A DNA stretch of 64,000 nucleotides from Streptomyces canus (GCF_001514145.1 NZ_KQ948667.1:1-64000), one strand, 5' to 3'; counted from the stretch's first letter, positions 52,496-60,773 are shown. Made by a program: numbers and translations. Notes: a model not told the origin generated them from the sequence alone.

Positions 52496-52542
52496 TGGAG
52501 CGGGTGACGAGAATCGAACTCGCGCTCTCAGCTTGGGAAGCT
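52496..52542 (-). other. tRNA-Gly(CCC) 3'-half, attachment-site copy 1
   Basis: Read on the minus strand this is the anticodon loop (TTCCCAA), variable region, T-arm (GAGTTCGATTCTC), acceptor 3' strand CACCCGCT and CCA of a glycine tRNA. The 5' half (D-arm and 5' acceptor strand) is absent, so it is not a functional tRNA. Such 3' halves are the classic crossover segments of integrases. A second copy at 57673 lies in the same orientation. Confidence 0.75.
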
Positions 52543-52563
52543 GCGGCGCTTGGGTCGGTACAT

Positions 52564-52655
52564 GGCTTCTGACCTGCACGGATTCGTTCTGCCGCTGCAG
52601 GCGTGAGTGCTTGGTGGCACCGCTGTTGACCGCGGTAGTCCGCTCTTACGGGTGA
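52564..52655 (+). repeat. Diverged copy of the att-adjacent repeat (copy 1)
   Basis: Begins GGCTTCTGACCTG and later carries GTTGACCGCGGT, matching the start and the middle of the copy at 57741. It follows the tRNA-Gly fragment at the same distance as there. The middle part has diverged strongly. Confidence 0.5.
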
Positions 52656-52669
52656 CAGGTGGACCCGTG

Positions 52670-52709
52670 AATGTTGGTGACGTATTCTTCTATGTACATC
52701 ACCAACATT
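52670..52709 (+). promoter_or_regulatory. vapBC operator/promoter, 11-bp inverted repeat
   Basis: Perfect arms AATGTTGGTGA (52670-52680) and TCACCAACATT (52699-52709) separated by 18 bp that include TATTCT. It ends 16 bp before the antitoxin start, as expected for an autoregulated toxin-antitoxin promoter bound by the antitoxin. Confidence 0.7.
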
Positions 52710-52725
52710 GCGTGGGAGGCACGGT

Positions 52726-52947
52726 ATGTCCGTGACCCAGATCGACATCGACGACGACGCCCTGGAGCGCGCCATGGCTCTGGCTCGCGTCCGGACCAAG
52801 AAAGAGGCGGTCAATCTCGCTCTGAACTTCTACGCCGAGCAGCAGGAACGCGCGGCGCGCATCAACCGTCACTTCGAGCGTGCGCGTGAGTGGGGTGCCG
52901 TCGAGGACGCCGAGCGCCTGCACCGGGCGGAGAAGGACAGCCGGTGA
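52726..52947 (+). CDS. vapB: VapB-type antitoxin
   Basis: 73 residues. The N-terminal segment TQIDIDDDALERAMALARVR with RTKKEAVNLALNFY fits a ribbon-helix-helix-like VapB DNA-binding domain; the C-terminal part is charged and would cover the toxin. GGGAGG precedes the ATG at 52726, which I prefer to an earlier in-frame start inside the operator. Its stop overlaps the toxin start (GTGA). Confidence 0.82.
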   Translation: MSVTQIDIDDDALERAMALARVRTKKEAVNLALNFYAEQQERAARINRHFERAREWGAVEDAERLHRAEKDSR

Positions 52948-53354
52948 TCTACCTGCTCGACACGTCCGGCCTGGTCCGGCTGCTCCGCGATCCAAAACTG
53001 CAGTCGGCCTGGTACGACGCGATCGATGCCGGGGCCATCGCGTCCTGCTATGTGCAACGCGCCGAGTTCCGGTACAGCGCCCGGAATCGTCGCGAGTACG
53101 ACGAGATCGCGGAAATGTTTTCTGACCTCTATCCCGACGCCGCCGTGCCGAAGAACGCAGGGCGCTGGATCAGCGCGGTGCAACACCGTATGGCACAGGC
53201 CGGAGAGCATCGCAGTGCCTCGGCAGTGGACCTCGTCATCGCCGCTACAGCGGCTCACCACGGCCTGGTTGTCCTCCACGACGATGCCGACTACGGCACT
53301 GTCGCCCGGCACGCATCCGACCTGACCGAGCACAACGTCCACGACATCGTCTGA
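52944..53354 (+). CDS. vapC: VapC-type PIN-domain ribonuclease toxin
   Basis: 136 residues, PIN domain. Acidic residues of the active site are visible: Asp in LLDTSGLVRLL, Glu in QRAEFRYSA, Asp in SAVDLVIAATA and Asp in LHDDADY. Known VapC toxins cleave tRNA or rRNA; the target here is unknown. The GTG start is set by the overlap with the antitoxin. An internally deleted relative lies at 48.7 kb. Confidence 0.87.
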   Translation: MIYLLDTSGLVRLLRDPKLQSAWYDAIDAGAIASCYVQRAEFRYSARNRREYDEIAEMFSDLYPDAAVPKNAGRWISAVQHRMAQAGEHRSASAVDLVIAATAAHHGLVVLHDDADYGTVARHASDLTEHNVHDIV

Positions 53355-53527
53355 GGCGTTTCACCGCCCGACAGGTTGTGGAGTTGTCCTCGCTGTCAGG
53401 CGAAGGTGGCGATCAAAGAGAACTCCCGCGGCGCCCAGAACGCGGTCATCCGCGCCTATCGCTGTGGGCCGGAGCACATGTCCTGGCTACGTCGGGAACG
53501 GGACTGACGGGCTCGGCTGAGGAGACG

Positions 53528-54844
53528 TCACCGGTCGAGATCCGCGTATTTCGTCTCGGGCACGCCGATGTCCGAGAAGATGGCCCACGCCTGTCGCCTC
53601 ATCAGTTCGGCGGCGGCGCCGTCGGTCTTCCAGCGGGCGCGGCCGAGTGCCAGGAGCGTGCGGGCCTCGCCGAGTCGGTGGCCGGTCCCGCGGTGTTCGG
53701 CGAGGGCTTCCTGGCCGAGCTCGACGGCTGTGCCGTGTGCTTCCTCGGCCACCGCCGTCTCGCACAGGGCTGTCAGGGCCTGGCCCTCCACCACGCGGAA
53801 CGAATGGGCGCGGGCCAGAGCCAGCGCCTGTTCGGCGTGGGTGCGGGCCTCGTCGTACCGGCCCGCTTCCCTGTAGGTGGGGGAGAGGCACAGGAGGCTG
53901 TCCGCCTCGGCTCGCCGGAATCGCGCCTCGCGGGCCAGGGCGAGAGCCTGCTCGCCGGCCTGAAGAGCCCGGTCCAGCTGCCCCAGTCGTCGGCGGGCGG
54001 TGGCGACCGTGTTGAGGATGCCGGACTGAACCCAGTGCCGTTTCGTGTCCTCGACCAGGGCGAAGGCCCGCTCGGCCTGCTCCAGCCCTTCGACGTGGCG
54101 GCCGAGTTCGATATTGATCTTCGCGATGGCGTCGAGCATCATCGCGCGGCCGTCGCGGTAACCGGCCCGCTTGTCGGAGGCGACCTCCGGGCCGAGGAGG
54201 TCGAGTCCGTCGGTGAGACGGCCGAGTTCCCAGTACACCCCGCCCAGGAGCTGCAGGGCCGAGCCGGCGTCCCACCAGCTGACCTCTGCCTCAAGGCCGA
54301 CGGCACGTTCGAGGTGGTCGGCGGCCTCGTGCAGCCGGCCCAGATCCCGGCAGGCCATACCGAGGCCGACCATCCCGAATCCTTCGAAGTAGAGATTCCC
54401 GGTCTCACGGAAGATGCGCAGGCCGGCGGTGAAATCGTCGTGTGCACTGTCGAGGCGAGCCATGCTCCAATACGCCATGCCTCTGACGCCGAGACCCGAC
54501 GCCTCGCCCGACGCCCAACCGAGCTCCCGGCTGATCTCCAGTGCGCGTGTGGCGTGTTCCATCGCCTGTCGGACATGCCCCCGGTCCCACCGCGCCGCTG
54601 AAAGGCTGGAGTGCATCGCTGACTGGCCGAACAGGTCATTCTCGGTCTCGGCCGCGTCAAGTGCCGTCTGTGCGGTGGTCTGCCAGGTCTTCCGTGGCAG
54701 ATGGATCCAGAAGTGGTTGAACAGTGCGGAGGTCAGGTGCCAGGCGACGGGGCGGGGGCCGTGGTGGGCGGCATGGTTGATGACGGCGAGCAGATTCGCC
54801 CGTTCTGCATCCAGCCACGGTCCGGCGGCGATGGCCGACGGCAT
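53528..54844 (-). CDS. C-terminal (TPR) part of a frameshifted AfsR-like regulator
   Basis: 438 residues of tetratricopeptide-type helices (for example ALDAAETENDLFGQSAMHSS and repeated LGRLxxAxxxxExAL patterns). The reading frame stays open upstream of this ATG and continues sensibly as KAIRTAAGTGLFPELPTS, joining the NB-ARC part in the other frame. The whole makes a normal AfsR/SARP regulator of about 1,100 residues, so this is most likely not a separate gene. A single missing C near 54924-54928 explains the break. Confidence 0.7.
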   Translation of the reverse strand: MPSAIAAGPWLDAERANLLAVINHAAHHGPRPVAWHLTSALFNHFWIHLPRKTWQTTAQTALDAAETENDLFGQSAMHSSLSAARWDRGHVRQAMEHATRALEISRELGWASGEASGLGVRGMAYWSMARLDSAHDDFTAGLRIFRETGNLYFEGFGMVGLGMACRDLGRLHEAADHLERAVGLEAEVSWWDAGSALQLLGGVYWELGRLTDGLDLLGPEVASDKRAGYRDGRAMMLDAIAKINIELGRHVEGLEQAERAFALVEDTKRHWVQSGILNTVATARRRLGQLDRALQAGEQALALAREARFRRAEADSLLCLSPTYREAGRYDEARTHAEQALALARAHSFRVVEGQALTALCETAVAEEAHGTAVELGQEALAEHRGTGHRLGEARTLLALGRARWKTDGAAAELMRRQAWAIFSDIGVPETKYADLDR

Positions 54845-56826
54845 GCCCGGGTGTCTGTCGGGGCGGAGGCTGGTGGGCAGCTCCGGAAAGAGCCCGGTCC
54901 CCGCGGCGGTTCGGATGGCTTTGAGTACCAGATCAGGAGTCGTTCGAGGGCGGCTTCACGGTCCGGCGCCGCCTCCTCCACCAGCGCACACTCCTGTGCG
55001 TACTCGCGAAGGAGATCGTGGAACCGGTAACGCGCCGCCGTCGCGGGTTCGACCAGGTGGGCCGAGGTCAGTGCACCGATCAGACGCCGGGCTTGCGACA
55101 GTGGCGCATCCAGGAGGGCCGCCGCGGCCTCGGCGGTGAACTCCGCTCCCGGGAACAGGCCGAGCAGGCGGAACAGCCGGCGTGCGCCGGGTGCCAGGAC
55201 CCGGTACGACACCGAAAAGGCCGTACGCAAAGGAGAGTTGGCGTCTCTGTCCGGCTCCAGTGCCTCCAGCTTGTTGCCCTCGTTCATCTCGGCGACGAGA
55301 TCGGCCGTCCGCAGTGCCGGATCGCCCGCGAGCCTGGCGGCGGCCACGCGCAGGGCCAGAGGGAGGCTGCCGCAGAGCCGGATCAGTTCGTCGACCGCGT
55401 GTTTGTCGTCGTCGACCCGGTCCGTGCCGAGGGTCCGGCTCAGCAGTGCGCGGGCCTCGTCCGGCTGGAGGAGATCCAGGGGCAGCGCGTGGGCGCCGTC
55501 GTGGGCGACGAGGTCGCCGAGCCGGTTGCGGCTGGTCACGAGGACGCAGCAGGTAGGGCCGGACGGCAGCAGCGGACGTACCTGCTCGGCCGAGGCCGCG
55601 TTGTCCAGCAGGACGAGCATGCGCCGGTCGGCCAGCAGGGTCCGGAACACGCGGCCCTGGGCCTCGTGGTGCGGGGGGATCTCCGACGCCGCGAGCCCCA
55701 GGCTGCGCAGCAGCAGTTCAAGGGCCTCGCCGGGTTCGAGGGGCTGTCGGTCGTGGTCGAAGCCGTGCAGGTTGACATAGAGCTGGCCGTCCGGGAAGCG
55801 GCCGCGGACCTGGTGTGCCCAGTGCACGGCCAGTGCGGTCTTGCCAATGCCCGCGGCGCCGCCGATGGCGGAGATGACCACGGTGTTCGCCGTCCCTTGC
55901 GTCCGCGCGGGCGCAAGCAGCGAGTGGAGTCGGTCGAGTTCGCCGGTGCGGCCGGCGAAACCCGGAGTGTCGTGCGGGAGTTCGGCGGACACGGCCCTCT
56001 CGCGCGGTGTGGAGAGTACCGACGGGGGCGGACGCAGGAGGAAGGCGTCGTCCTGGTGCAGTACCGCTTCGTGCACCCGGCGCAGTTCCACACCGGGATC
56101 GGCGCCGAGCTCGTCACGCAGTCGTACGCGCAGGTCCTCGTAAGTTCTGAGCGCTTCCGCCTGACGTCCGCAGCCGTACAGGGCCCGCATGCGCAAGGCC
56201 GTCAGCGACTCGTCGTAGCGGTCAGCCATCGAAGACGCGGACAGCCCGCTCAGGTCGTCGAGGGCATCGCCGAACCGGCCCAGACGGACCAGGCACTTGA
56301 GCCGCTCCAGCCGGAACGTCCGTCGGCGCTCCTCCAACCGCTGCCGCTCCTCCTGCGCGAACGGTCCCGGCAGCCCGGCCAGGGGCTCGCCCCGGAACAG
56401 CCCGATGGCTGCGGAGAGTCGGGCCGCGGCGGTGGCCAGGTCGCCAGACGCGACGGTGCGCAGCGCCTCGTCGCCCCGTTCGTCCAGATCCGCCGTATCG
56501 AGCCTGACCTCCTCGACGGCGAAGCAGTACCAGCCCTTGCCGCTGCGGATCACCGACTCCGCGGGCGGGGTGCCTTCCGGATCGAGCACCCTGCGCAGCG
56601 AGTTGACATGGGTGGGCAGGACCTTGTGACCGCCTGCGGGAGGCTCCTCGCCCCACACCGCGTCGAGCAGCCGCTCATGACTCACCACGGCCCCTTGGCG
56701 CAGCAGCAGAGCGGCCAGCACGGCCTGCCGCTTGACGGGCCCCAGCTTCAGCGGCGCCCCGCCCCGCCATGCCCGTAACGGTCCGAGCACTTCGAACCGC
56801 AGCAGCTGAGGAGATCCGTCGTCCAC
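54733..56826 (-). CDS. N-terminal part of a frameshifted AfsR/SARP-type regulator
   Basis: Residues 1-95: winged-helix OmpR-like DNA-binding domain (LLRFEVLGPLRAW and SLRRVLDPEG). Residues ~100-245: bacterial transcriptional activator domain. From ~320: NB-ARC ATPase with Walker A GGAAGIGKTALAVHWA and Walker B RRMLVLLDNAAS. The frame goes wrong after ALERLLIWYSK (near 54927); the remaining ~60 residues are out-of-frame noise. SARP regulators of this size activate secondary metabolism. If the shift is real, the protein would lack the TPR sensor and may be unregulated or dead. Confidence 0.85.
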   Translation of the reverse strand: MDDGSPQLLRFEVLGPLRAWRGGAPLKLGPVKRQAVLAALLLRQGAVVSHERLLDAVWGEEPPAGGHKVLPTHVNSLRRVLDPEGTPPAESVIRSGKGWYCFAVEEVRLDTADLDERGDEALRTVASGDLATAAARLSAAIGLFRGEPLAGLPGPFAQEERQRLEERRRTFRLERLKCLVRLGRFGDALDDLSGLSASSMADRYDESLTALRMRALYGCGRQAEALRTYEDLRVRLRDELGADPGVELRRVHEAVLHQDDAFLLRPPPSVLSTPRERAVSAELPHDTPGFAGRTGELDRLHSLLAPARTQGTANTVVISAIGGAAGIGKTALAVHWAHQVRGRFPDGQLYVNLHGFDHDRQPLEPGEALELLLRSLGLAASEIPPHHEAQGRVFRTLLADRRMLVLLDNAASAEQVRPLLPSGPTCCVLVTSRNRLGDLVAHDGAHALPLDLLQPDEARALLSRTLGTDRVDDDKHAVDELIRLCGSLPLALRVAAARLAGDPALRTADLVAEMNEGNKLEALEPDRDANSPLRTAFSVSYRVLAPGARRLFRLLGLFPGAEFTAEAAAALLDAPLSQARRLIGALTSAHLVEPATAARYRFHDLLREYAQECALVEEAAPDREAALERLLIWYSKPSEPPRGPGSFRSCPPASAPTDTRACRRPSPPDRGWMQNGRICSPSSTMPPTTAPAPSPGT

Positions 56827-56936
56827 CCCGAAGCCTCCGCTTCCCTACGTCATCGGAATTTCATCAGAATTGCAGCACCCCCGGCCATGGTGATGGACAC
56901 GACATCGCACAACCCGCACAACCGAAGGGGATCCGC

Positions 56937-57263
56937 GTGACCGAAGTGGAGTTGGTGGCCACCGCGTTGGCCACGGGGGCGGCGGCCGAACTCACCGACA
57001 CCTCACGAGGAGTCGTCCATGACCTCCACGCTGTGCTGAAGGAGGCGGTCCGCCGACGGTTGTCCGGTGGCGGCGACGGCGTACGGGGAGGCTACGGCGT
57101 ACGGGTGCTTTACGCGTACGAGACGGACCCCGATGTGTGGCGGACCCGGCTGCTCCAGGTGCTGGCCTCCGGGCTGGAGATGGACGAGGAGATCCTCGGG
57201 GCGGCCCGCGCAGTGCTCCGCGCGGAAAGGAGGAAAGGGCACATCACCGCGGTCGTCGGTTGA
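56937..57263 (+). CDS. Small hypothetical protein, helical, with acidic N-terminus
   Basis: 108 residues beginning MTEVELVATALATGAAAELTD. The N-terminal half is an alanine-rich helical domain found in small Streptomyces proteins of unknown function; the C-terminal half holds a helix near LLQVLASGLEMDEEILG. AAGGGG precedes the GTG. It is divergent from the AfsR-like gene across 110 bp and overlaps the next short frame by one base. Confidence 0.6.
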   Translation: MTEVELVATALATGAAAELTDTSRGVVHDLHAVLKEAVRRRLSGGGDGVRGGYGVRVLYAYETDPDVWRTRLLQVLASGLEMDEEILGAARAVLRAERRKGHITAVVG

Positions 57264-57358
57264 TGACGGAGTGGGCGACCTCTCTGGCCATGCTGTTGGG
57301 CGCGGGTATCGCCATGGCGATACCCGCCACTGGTGGAAGCACGCAGGCACCACCGTGA
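57263..57358 (+). CDS. Possible 31-residue membrane peptide
   Basis: ATG overlaps the previous stop (TGATG). The product begins MTEWATSLAMLLGAG and is hydrophobic over most of its length. It contains a 26-bp DNA palindrome, so the frame may be fortuitous. Confidence 0.3.
   Translation: MTEWATSLAMLLGAGIAMAIPATGGSTQAPP
57302..57327. repeat. Perfect 26-bp palindrome
   Basis: Half-site GCGGGTATCGCCA followed directly by its exact complement; no spacer. It lies between the small gene and the integrase remnant. It could be an operator, a recombination or transfer site, or a cruciform-type terminator. Confidence 0.75.
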
Positions 57359-57489
57359 GCTGGGGCGGGAGGCCCGCAGGCACACGTACGACATCCCGTG
57401 CGGGCGGCGCAGACCCGACCGCAGTTGCGACTCCACATGGAGCTCTGCACGGACAAGGGAGCCGACGGACTCGCGCACCGTCGTCGGGG

Positions 57490-57657
57490 TTCCCCGAGCG
57501 TTTCCGGTTCTACGATCTTCGTCACACGGGAAGGCACGCCAGGAAGCCGCTGCCGTGCCAGATGGAGCCACCGTTGATCCAGACGATCAACGTTCTGGCC
57601 CGAATCTGGCACAAAAACCGTGATCGTCACAGACAGCAAAAAGGCCCGGGTCAATGA
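57490..57657 (+). pseudogene. Tyrosine integrase C-terminal remnant
   Basis: The translated segment FPERFRFYDLRHTG carries the box II signature (H-x-L-R-H-T family pattern, here YDLRHTG) of tyrosine recombinases. The frame ends 16 bp before the tRNA-Gly fragment, where integrase genes of integrative elements usually end. Everything upstream of the motif is missing or degenerate, and the region between motif and stop is shorter than normal. Confidence 0.6.
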
Positions 57658-57668
57658 CCTGAGCCTTT
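57640..57668. terminator. Hairpin next to tRNA-Gly copy 2
   Basis: Arms AAAGGCCCGGGTC and GACCTGAGCCTTT, loop AAT, two mismatches that are G-T type in one orientation. It takes the same place relative to the tRNA fragment as the perfect hairpin at 52464. Confidence 0.5.
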
Positions 57669-57672
57669 GTCA

Positions 57673-57718
57673 TGGAGCGGGTGACGAGAATCGAACTCGC
57701 GCTCTCAGCTTGGGAAGC
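57673..57718 (-). other. tRNA-Gly(CCC) 3'-half, attachment-site copy 2
   Basis: Same tRNA 3' segment and orientation as copy 1 (46 bp matching from CCA through the anticodon loop). The 5' half is again absent. Together the two copies bracket 52.5-57.7 kb like attL and attR of an integrated element. Confidence 0.75.
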
Positions 57719-57740
57719 GACGGCGCTTGCGGGGACGGAT

Positions 57741-57920
57741 GCCTTCTGACCTGGGCGTACGTACTCTGGTGCGGCGCCCGGAAACGCAGGACGCACCGTT
57801 GTTGACCGCGGTTTGCCGGTCTCAAGGGCACGCTATGGGCACGCCGTCGGCTCGGAGGCGCAGAGTGCGCCTCTTGGTGACTGGCGAGCGGCCGGGCCCT
57901 GGAAGCGAACGTTGGCCGGG
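57741..57920 (+). repeat. Att-adjacent repeat, copy 2
   Basis: First ~55 bp (starting GCCTTCTGACCTGGGCGTAC) match the copy at 59761 almost exactly; the following ~120 bp match more loosely (for example GGAAGCGAACGTTGGCCG versus GGAAGCGAGCGTTGTACT). Confidence 0.7.
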
Positions 57921-58353
57921 AGGTCTCCGTCGCAAGAGCACATGGTGGAGCGCTCAGTGGCGGCCGACCACCTCGATGCGGAGGTGGCTTGGAGCGGCCC
58001 CGCAACGCGGGCCTCCTCGGGGTGGACACCACCGCGTCGCTTCGGCGTCCGGTCCGATTGCAGCGGCTCGATTCGCGCCGAGCCTTGGAGCGGCACCAGG
58101 ACATCGACGGCGGTCAGCAGCTCGGCTGCTGGGGACAGCCCGCAGATGGACACCCGCGTCCGGACCGGGCAGACCGCAGGGCGCAGCCAAGTCCTCACTG
58201 CCCGGGCGCACTTGGTTCCGCCGAGGCCCCGTGCCCGTTCTTACGTAATTGCTGTGCGTCCGCGCTGAGCGGTCGGTATAAAGACGGACGGCCGGGCGGG
58301 CGGTCCGGAGAGGGCTCCCGCCGTCTCGAACGCGTCAGGGGTGGGGATCGACA
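57921..58353. other. Gap without a credible gene
   Basis: Open frames exist on both strands but none shows a family motif, a good ribosome site or genus-typical codon bias. It follows the repeat copy and probably holds element debris and the promoter of the next secreted protein. Confidence 0.4.
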
Positions 58354-59682
58354 GTGTTGTTGTGGAGAGTGCGCAGATGGGTCACGGTGGCCGTCGCGGC
58401 TGCCGCACTCGGCATGGGAGGCGTGACAGCCGCGCACGCCGCGGACCCGCCGGAGGTCACGTACGCGGGGAGCGTGTCGGACGACCTCGGGATCCTGCAG
58501 ATCAATGCCCGATCCGCGGCCGACATCAAGAGCATCACGGCGCACCTGGTCTCGTACGGCTCGCAGACTGAAGTCGCCGAGATCGGGACGAAGGACTTCC
58601 GACTCTTCTCCGGCACCCTTCAGGACGGCAGCTGGCGCACCAAGAAGCCGTTGAAGCTGCCCGAGTTCGGCTCCTACCGCATCGACGTGGAGGTGACGGA
58701 CGCCGACGGCGGGCACGTGCTGCAGCAGTCCGCGGGGGACTTCGCCTACTACGTCGTGGCGCAGTTCGGTGCGCTCACCGTCGACCGCACCGCCATCGAC
58801 CGGGAACACCGTGACGTGCAGGTCGAGGGGACGCTGTACGGGCGTTGGCCGACCCGTCAGGTGAAGCCCCTCGCGGCACGCCAGGTCGAGATCAATGTCG
58901 ACTACTGGACGCAGGCCACTGTGACCACCGACGCCCGGGGTCACTTCACCGCCTCGGTGCGGCTCGACACCGCCGCGCCCGTCCAGGCCGTGTTCGCCAT
59001 GGACGGTGGCACACCGACGGTTCTGTACGGGGAGTCCGAGCCGGTACAGATCGGTGTCGACCAGATTCCCACCCGGTTCACGTCCACGGTGAGTTCGACC
59101 GACGTCGACTTCGGTCAGCCGGTCACGGTGAGCGTCAAGGTCGAACAAAAGACCGCGGACGGCTGGGTGCCGCTGGCCGGGCACTCCGGGGGCGTCCTGT
59201 TCGGCCCCGACGACGCGCAGACCGACCTCGTGGGTCGCTTCACCACCGCTGACGACGGCACCTTCACGATGGACTACACGCCGTGGCAGGGCGGCTACTT
59301 CCAGCTCGCACTGGACACCTCGGACGACCCGTTCCTCCAGGCCGGTACCGGTACGAGCGACGTCGTCCACGTGCACCGGGCGTCGAAGTTCACGGCCTTC
59401 ACGGCCGCCCGCTCCGACACGGGGCAGGTCCACGCCGAGGGTCTGATCGACTTTCCCGACGGATGGACACCCGCCCGGATCAACGTGCACATCCAGTCCT
59501 CGCCCGACGGCGTGAACTGGTCGACGCTCACCACGGTCGAGGCTTCCTGGGGCGGCAGCGGCAACGATTTCGCCGCGGACCTCGACGAGAGCGGTGCCGG
59601 CTACTACCGGGCCGTCTTCGACGCTGACGACAACTTCCAGTCGGCGACATCGCAGACGGTCTTCGTGCCGGCGTCCGCCTAG
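58354..59682 (+). CDS. Secreted Ig-like protein of unknown function
   Basis: 442 residues. Signal peptide WVTVAVAAAALGMGGVTAAHA with a basic start, then several beta-sandwich units (for example DVEVTDADGGHVLQ and a domain beginning RFTSTVSSTDVDFGQPVTVS, typical of bacterial Ig-like repeats). No catalytic motif is evident. The GTG at 58354 follows a G-rich site. Its TAG stop abuts an IS-type end at 59683, so the true C-terminus may have been altered by insertion. Confidence 0.65.
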   Translation: MLLWRVRRWVTVAVAAAALGMGGVTAAHAADPPEVTYAGSVSDDLGILQINARSAADIKSITAHLVSYGSQTEVAEIGTKDFRLFSGTLQDGSWRTKKPLKLPEFGSYRIDVEVTDADGGHVLQQSAGDFAYYVVAQFGALTVDRTAIDREHRDVQVEGTLYGRWPTRQVKPLAARQVEINVDYWTQATVTTDARGHFTASVRLDTAAPVQAVFAMDGGTPTVLYGESEPVQIGVDQIPTRFTSTVSSTDVDFGQPVTVSVKVEQKTADGWVPLAGHSGGVLFGPDDAQTDLVGRFTTADDGTFTMDYTPWQGGYFQLALDTSDDPFLQAGTGTSDVVHVHRASKFTAFTAARSDTGQVHAEGLIDFPDGWTPARINVHIQSSPDGVNWSTLTTVEASWGGSGNDFAADLDESGAGYYRAVFDADDNFQSATSQTVFVPASA

Positions 59683-59754
59683 GGCTTGTTGTCAAATGAT
59701 CTTGTCTGATGGGGCATGGTCCGGTGATACGTCGCCGTGAACTGTCGGACTCTG
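59683..59754 (+). mobile_element. 5' end of an IS5-type insertion sequence (remnant)
   Basis: Starts GGGCTTGTTGTCAAATGATC, like an IS terminal repeat, and then encodes VIRRRELSDSD, the typical first residues of IS5-family transposases (xRRxELSDxxW). The sequence breaks off after ~70 bp where repeat copy 3 begins. Confidence 0.55.
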
Positions 59755-59760
59755 ACGGAA

Positions 59761-59905
59761 GCCTGCTGACCTGGGCGTACGTACTCTGGTGCGGCGCCCG
59801 GGAGCGCAGGATCGCAGGGTTGTCGCGCGTGGTTCACCGGTTCTATGGGCTGGAGGGGGCCTCTCGGTGGCTGACGGGCGGCTGAGCAGCGGAAGCGAGC
59901 GTTGT
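59761..59905 (+). repeat. Att-adjacent repeat, copy 3
   Basis: Starts GCCTGCTGACCTGGGCGTAC and follows copy 2 closely for ~55 bp, then loosely to the GGAAGCGAGCGTTG segment. No tRNA fragment precedes it; an IS remnant takes that place. It overlaps the 3' end of the YihY gene, whose last ~20 codons may therefore be foreign. Confidence 0.65.
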
Positions 59906-60766
59906 ACTTCGTTGCCGCCGAGCCCGCTGTTTCAGTGCCTGTGCCACGTGCGGGAGTTCCTCGTGCAGCAGGCGGCCCGTCAGAGCACCGCCGAAGACTA
60001 CGACGCACACACCGACCAGCCAGGACTGGACGACCAGGACGGTTCCGAAGGGGCCGTAGGTGACGGCACTGGATGCGATCAGGGGTGAGTAGACGAGCCG
60101 GGAGAAGACCCGGAGACCGAGCAGCCCGATCGCCGATACCACCGCGCCGGGAACGAGGGCGTTCCAGGCGATCCGCCCGCCGAGCAGCATCTGCTGCGAC
60201 CACCAGAAGAACAGGAGGGCGCTCAGTGTCGCGGCCGGCGTGCCGGCCGGTGAATGGCGCCACAGTGTGGTGGTGGCGGTCAGGTAGAGGGACCCGACGA
60301 GCACGGCGAGCCACAGCACGTGCCGCCATCTCGCGTACCAGCGGGCCGGAGGCAACTCCCAGATCTTCTCGTAGCCGGTCTGCACCGCCGCCCCGAAACT
60401 CAGACCGAAGACAGCGAGAGCGGCAAGGCCGAAAGCAGTCGTGGTCTGCAGCACCTGGCCGGGCCGCGCGAACAACTTCCCCACCTCCTCCCTGGCGGCA
60501 CTCGACACACCGAGCCCGTCCCCCAGCCACTGCGCGAACCCCCGCCCGTGCGCCGGATCGGCCGCGGAGACGACGATCAGCAGGGGCACCAGCGTGAGGA
60601 ACCCGAGCGCCGCGAAACCCAGCGCCCTCGGCCCCAGTTCGATCTCCCGGCTCCGCCGCCATCCCCGCCCGGCCGGCGAATCACGGAACACCCGGCACCG
60701 GAAGACTCCTTTGGTATCCAGGTCGCCCATCACGTGGGGCGCCATCACCGACAGCCGTGAACGCAT
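59843..60766 (-). CDS. YihY/RNase BN-family inner membrane protein
   Basis: 307 residues with about six membrane segments (ALGFAALGFLTLVPLLIVVSA; TTTAFGLAALAVFGLSFGA; VLWLAVLVGSLYLTATTTLW) and the YihY pattern GYEKIWELPPARWYARWRH. The family is no longer thought to be a ribonuclease; function uncertain. ATG at 60764-60766 is used; later in-frame ATGs are possible. The C-terminal tail lies in repeat copy 3 and may have been exchanged. Confidence 0.8.
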   Translation of the reverse strand: MRSRLSVMAPHVMGDLDTKGVFRCRVFRDSPAGRGWRRSREIELGPRALGFAALGFLTLVPLLIVVSAADPAHGRGFAQWLGDGLGVSSAAREEVGKLFARPGQVLQTTTAFGLAALAVFGLSFGAAVQTGYEKIWELPPARWYARWRHVLWLAVLVGSLYLTATTTLWRHSPAGTPAATLSALLFFWWSQQMLLGGRIAWNALVPGAVVSAIGLLGLRVFSRLVYSPLIASSAVTYGPFGTVLVVQSWLVGVCVVVFGGALTGRLLHEELPHVAQALKQRARRQRSTTLASAAQPPVSHREAPSSP

Positions 60767-60773
60767 GATCCGG

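Noticed and set aside
52496..52570. Complete tRNA-Gly gene
   Set aside because: Only the anticodon arm to CCA is present; no D-arm or 5' acceptor strand can be found at either copy.
57813..58268. 151-codon open frame after the integrase remnant
   Set aside because: No ribosome site, no motif, and it begins inside repeat copy 2; a competing frame on the other strand is equally unconvincing.
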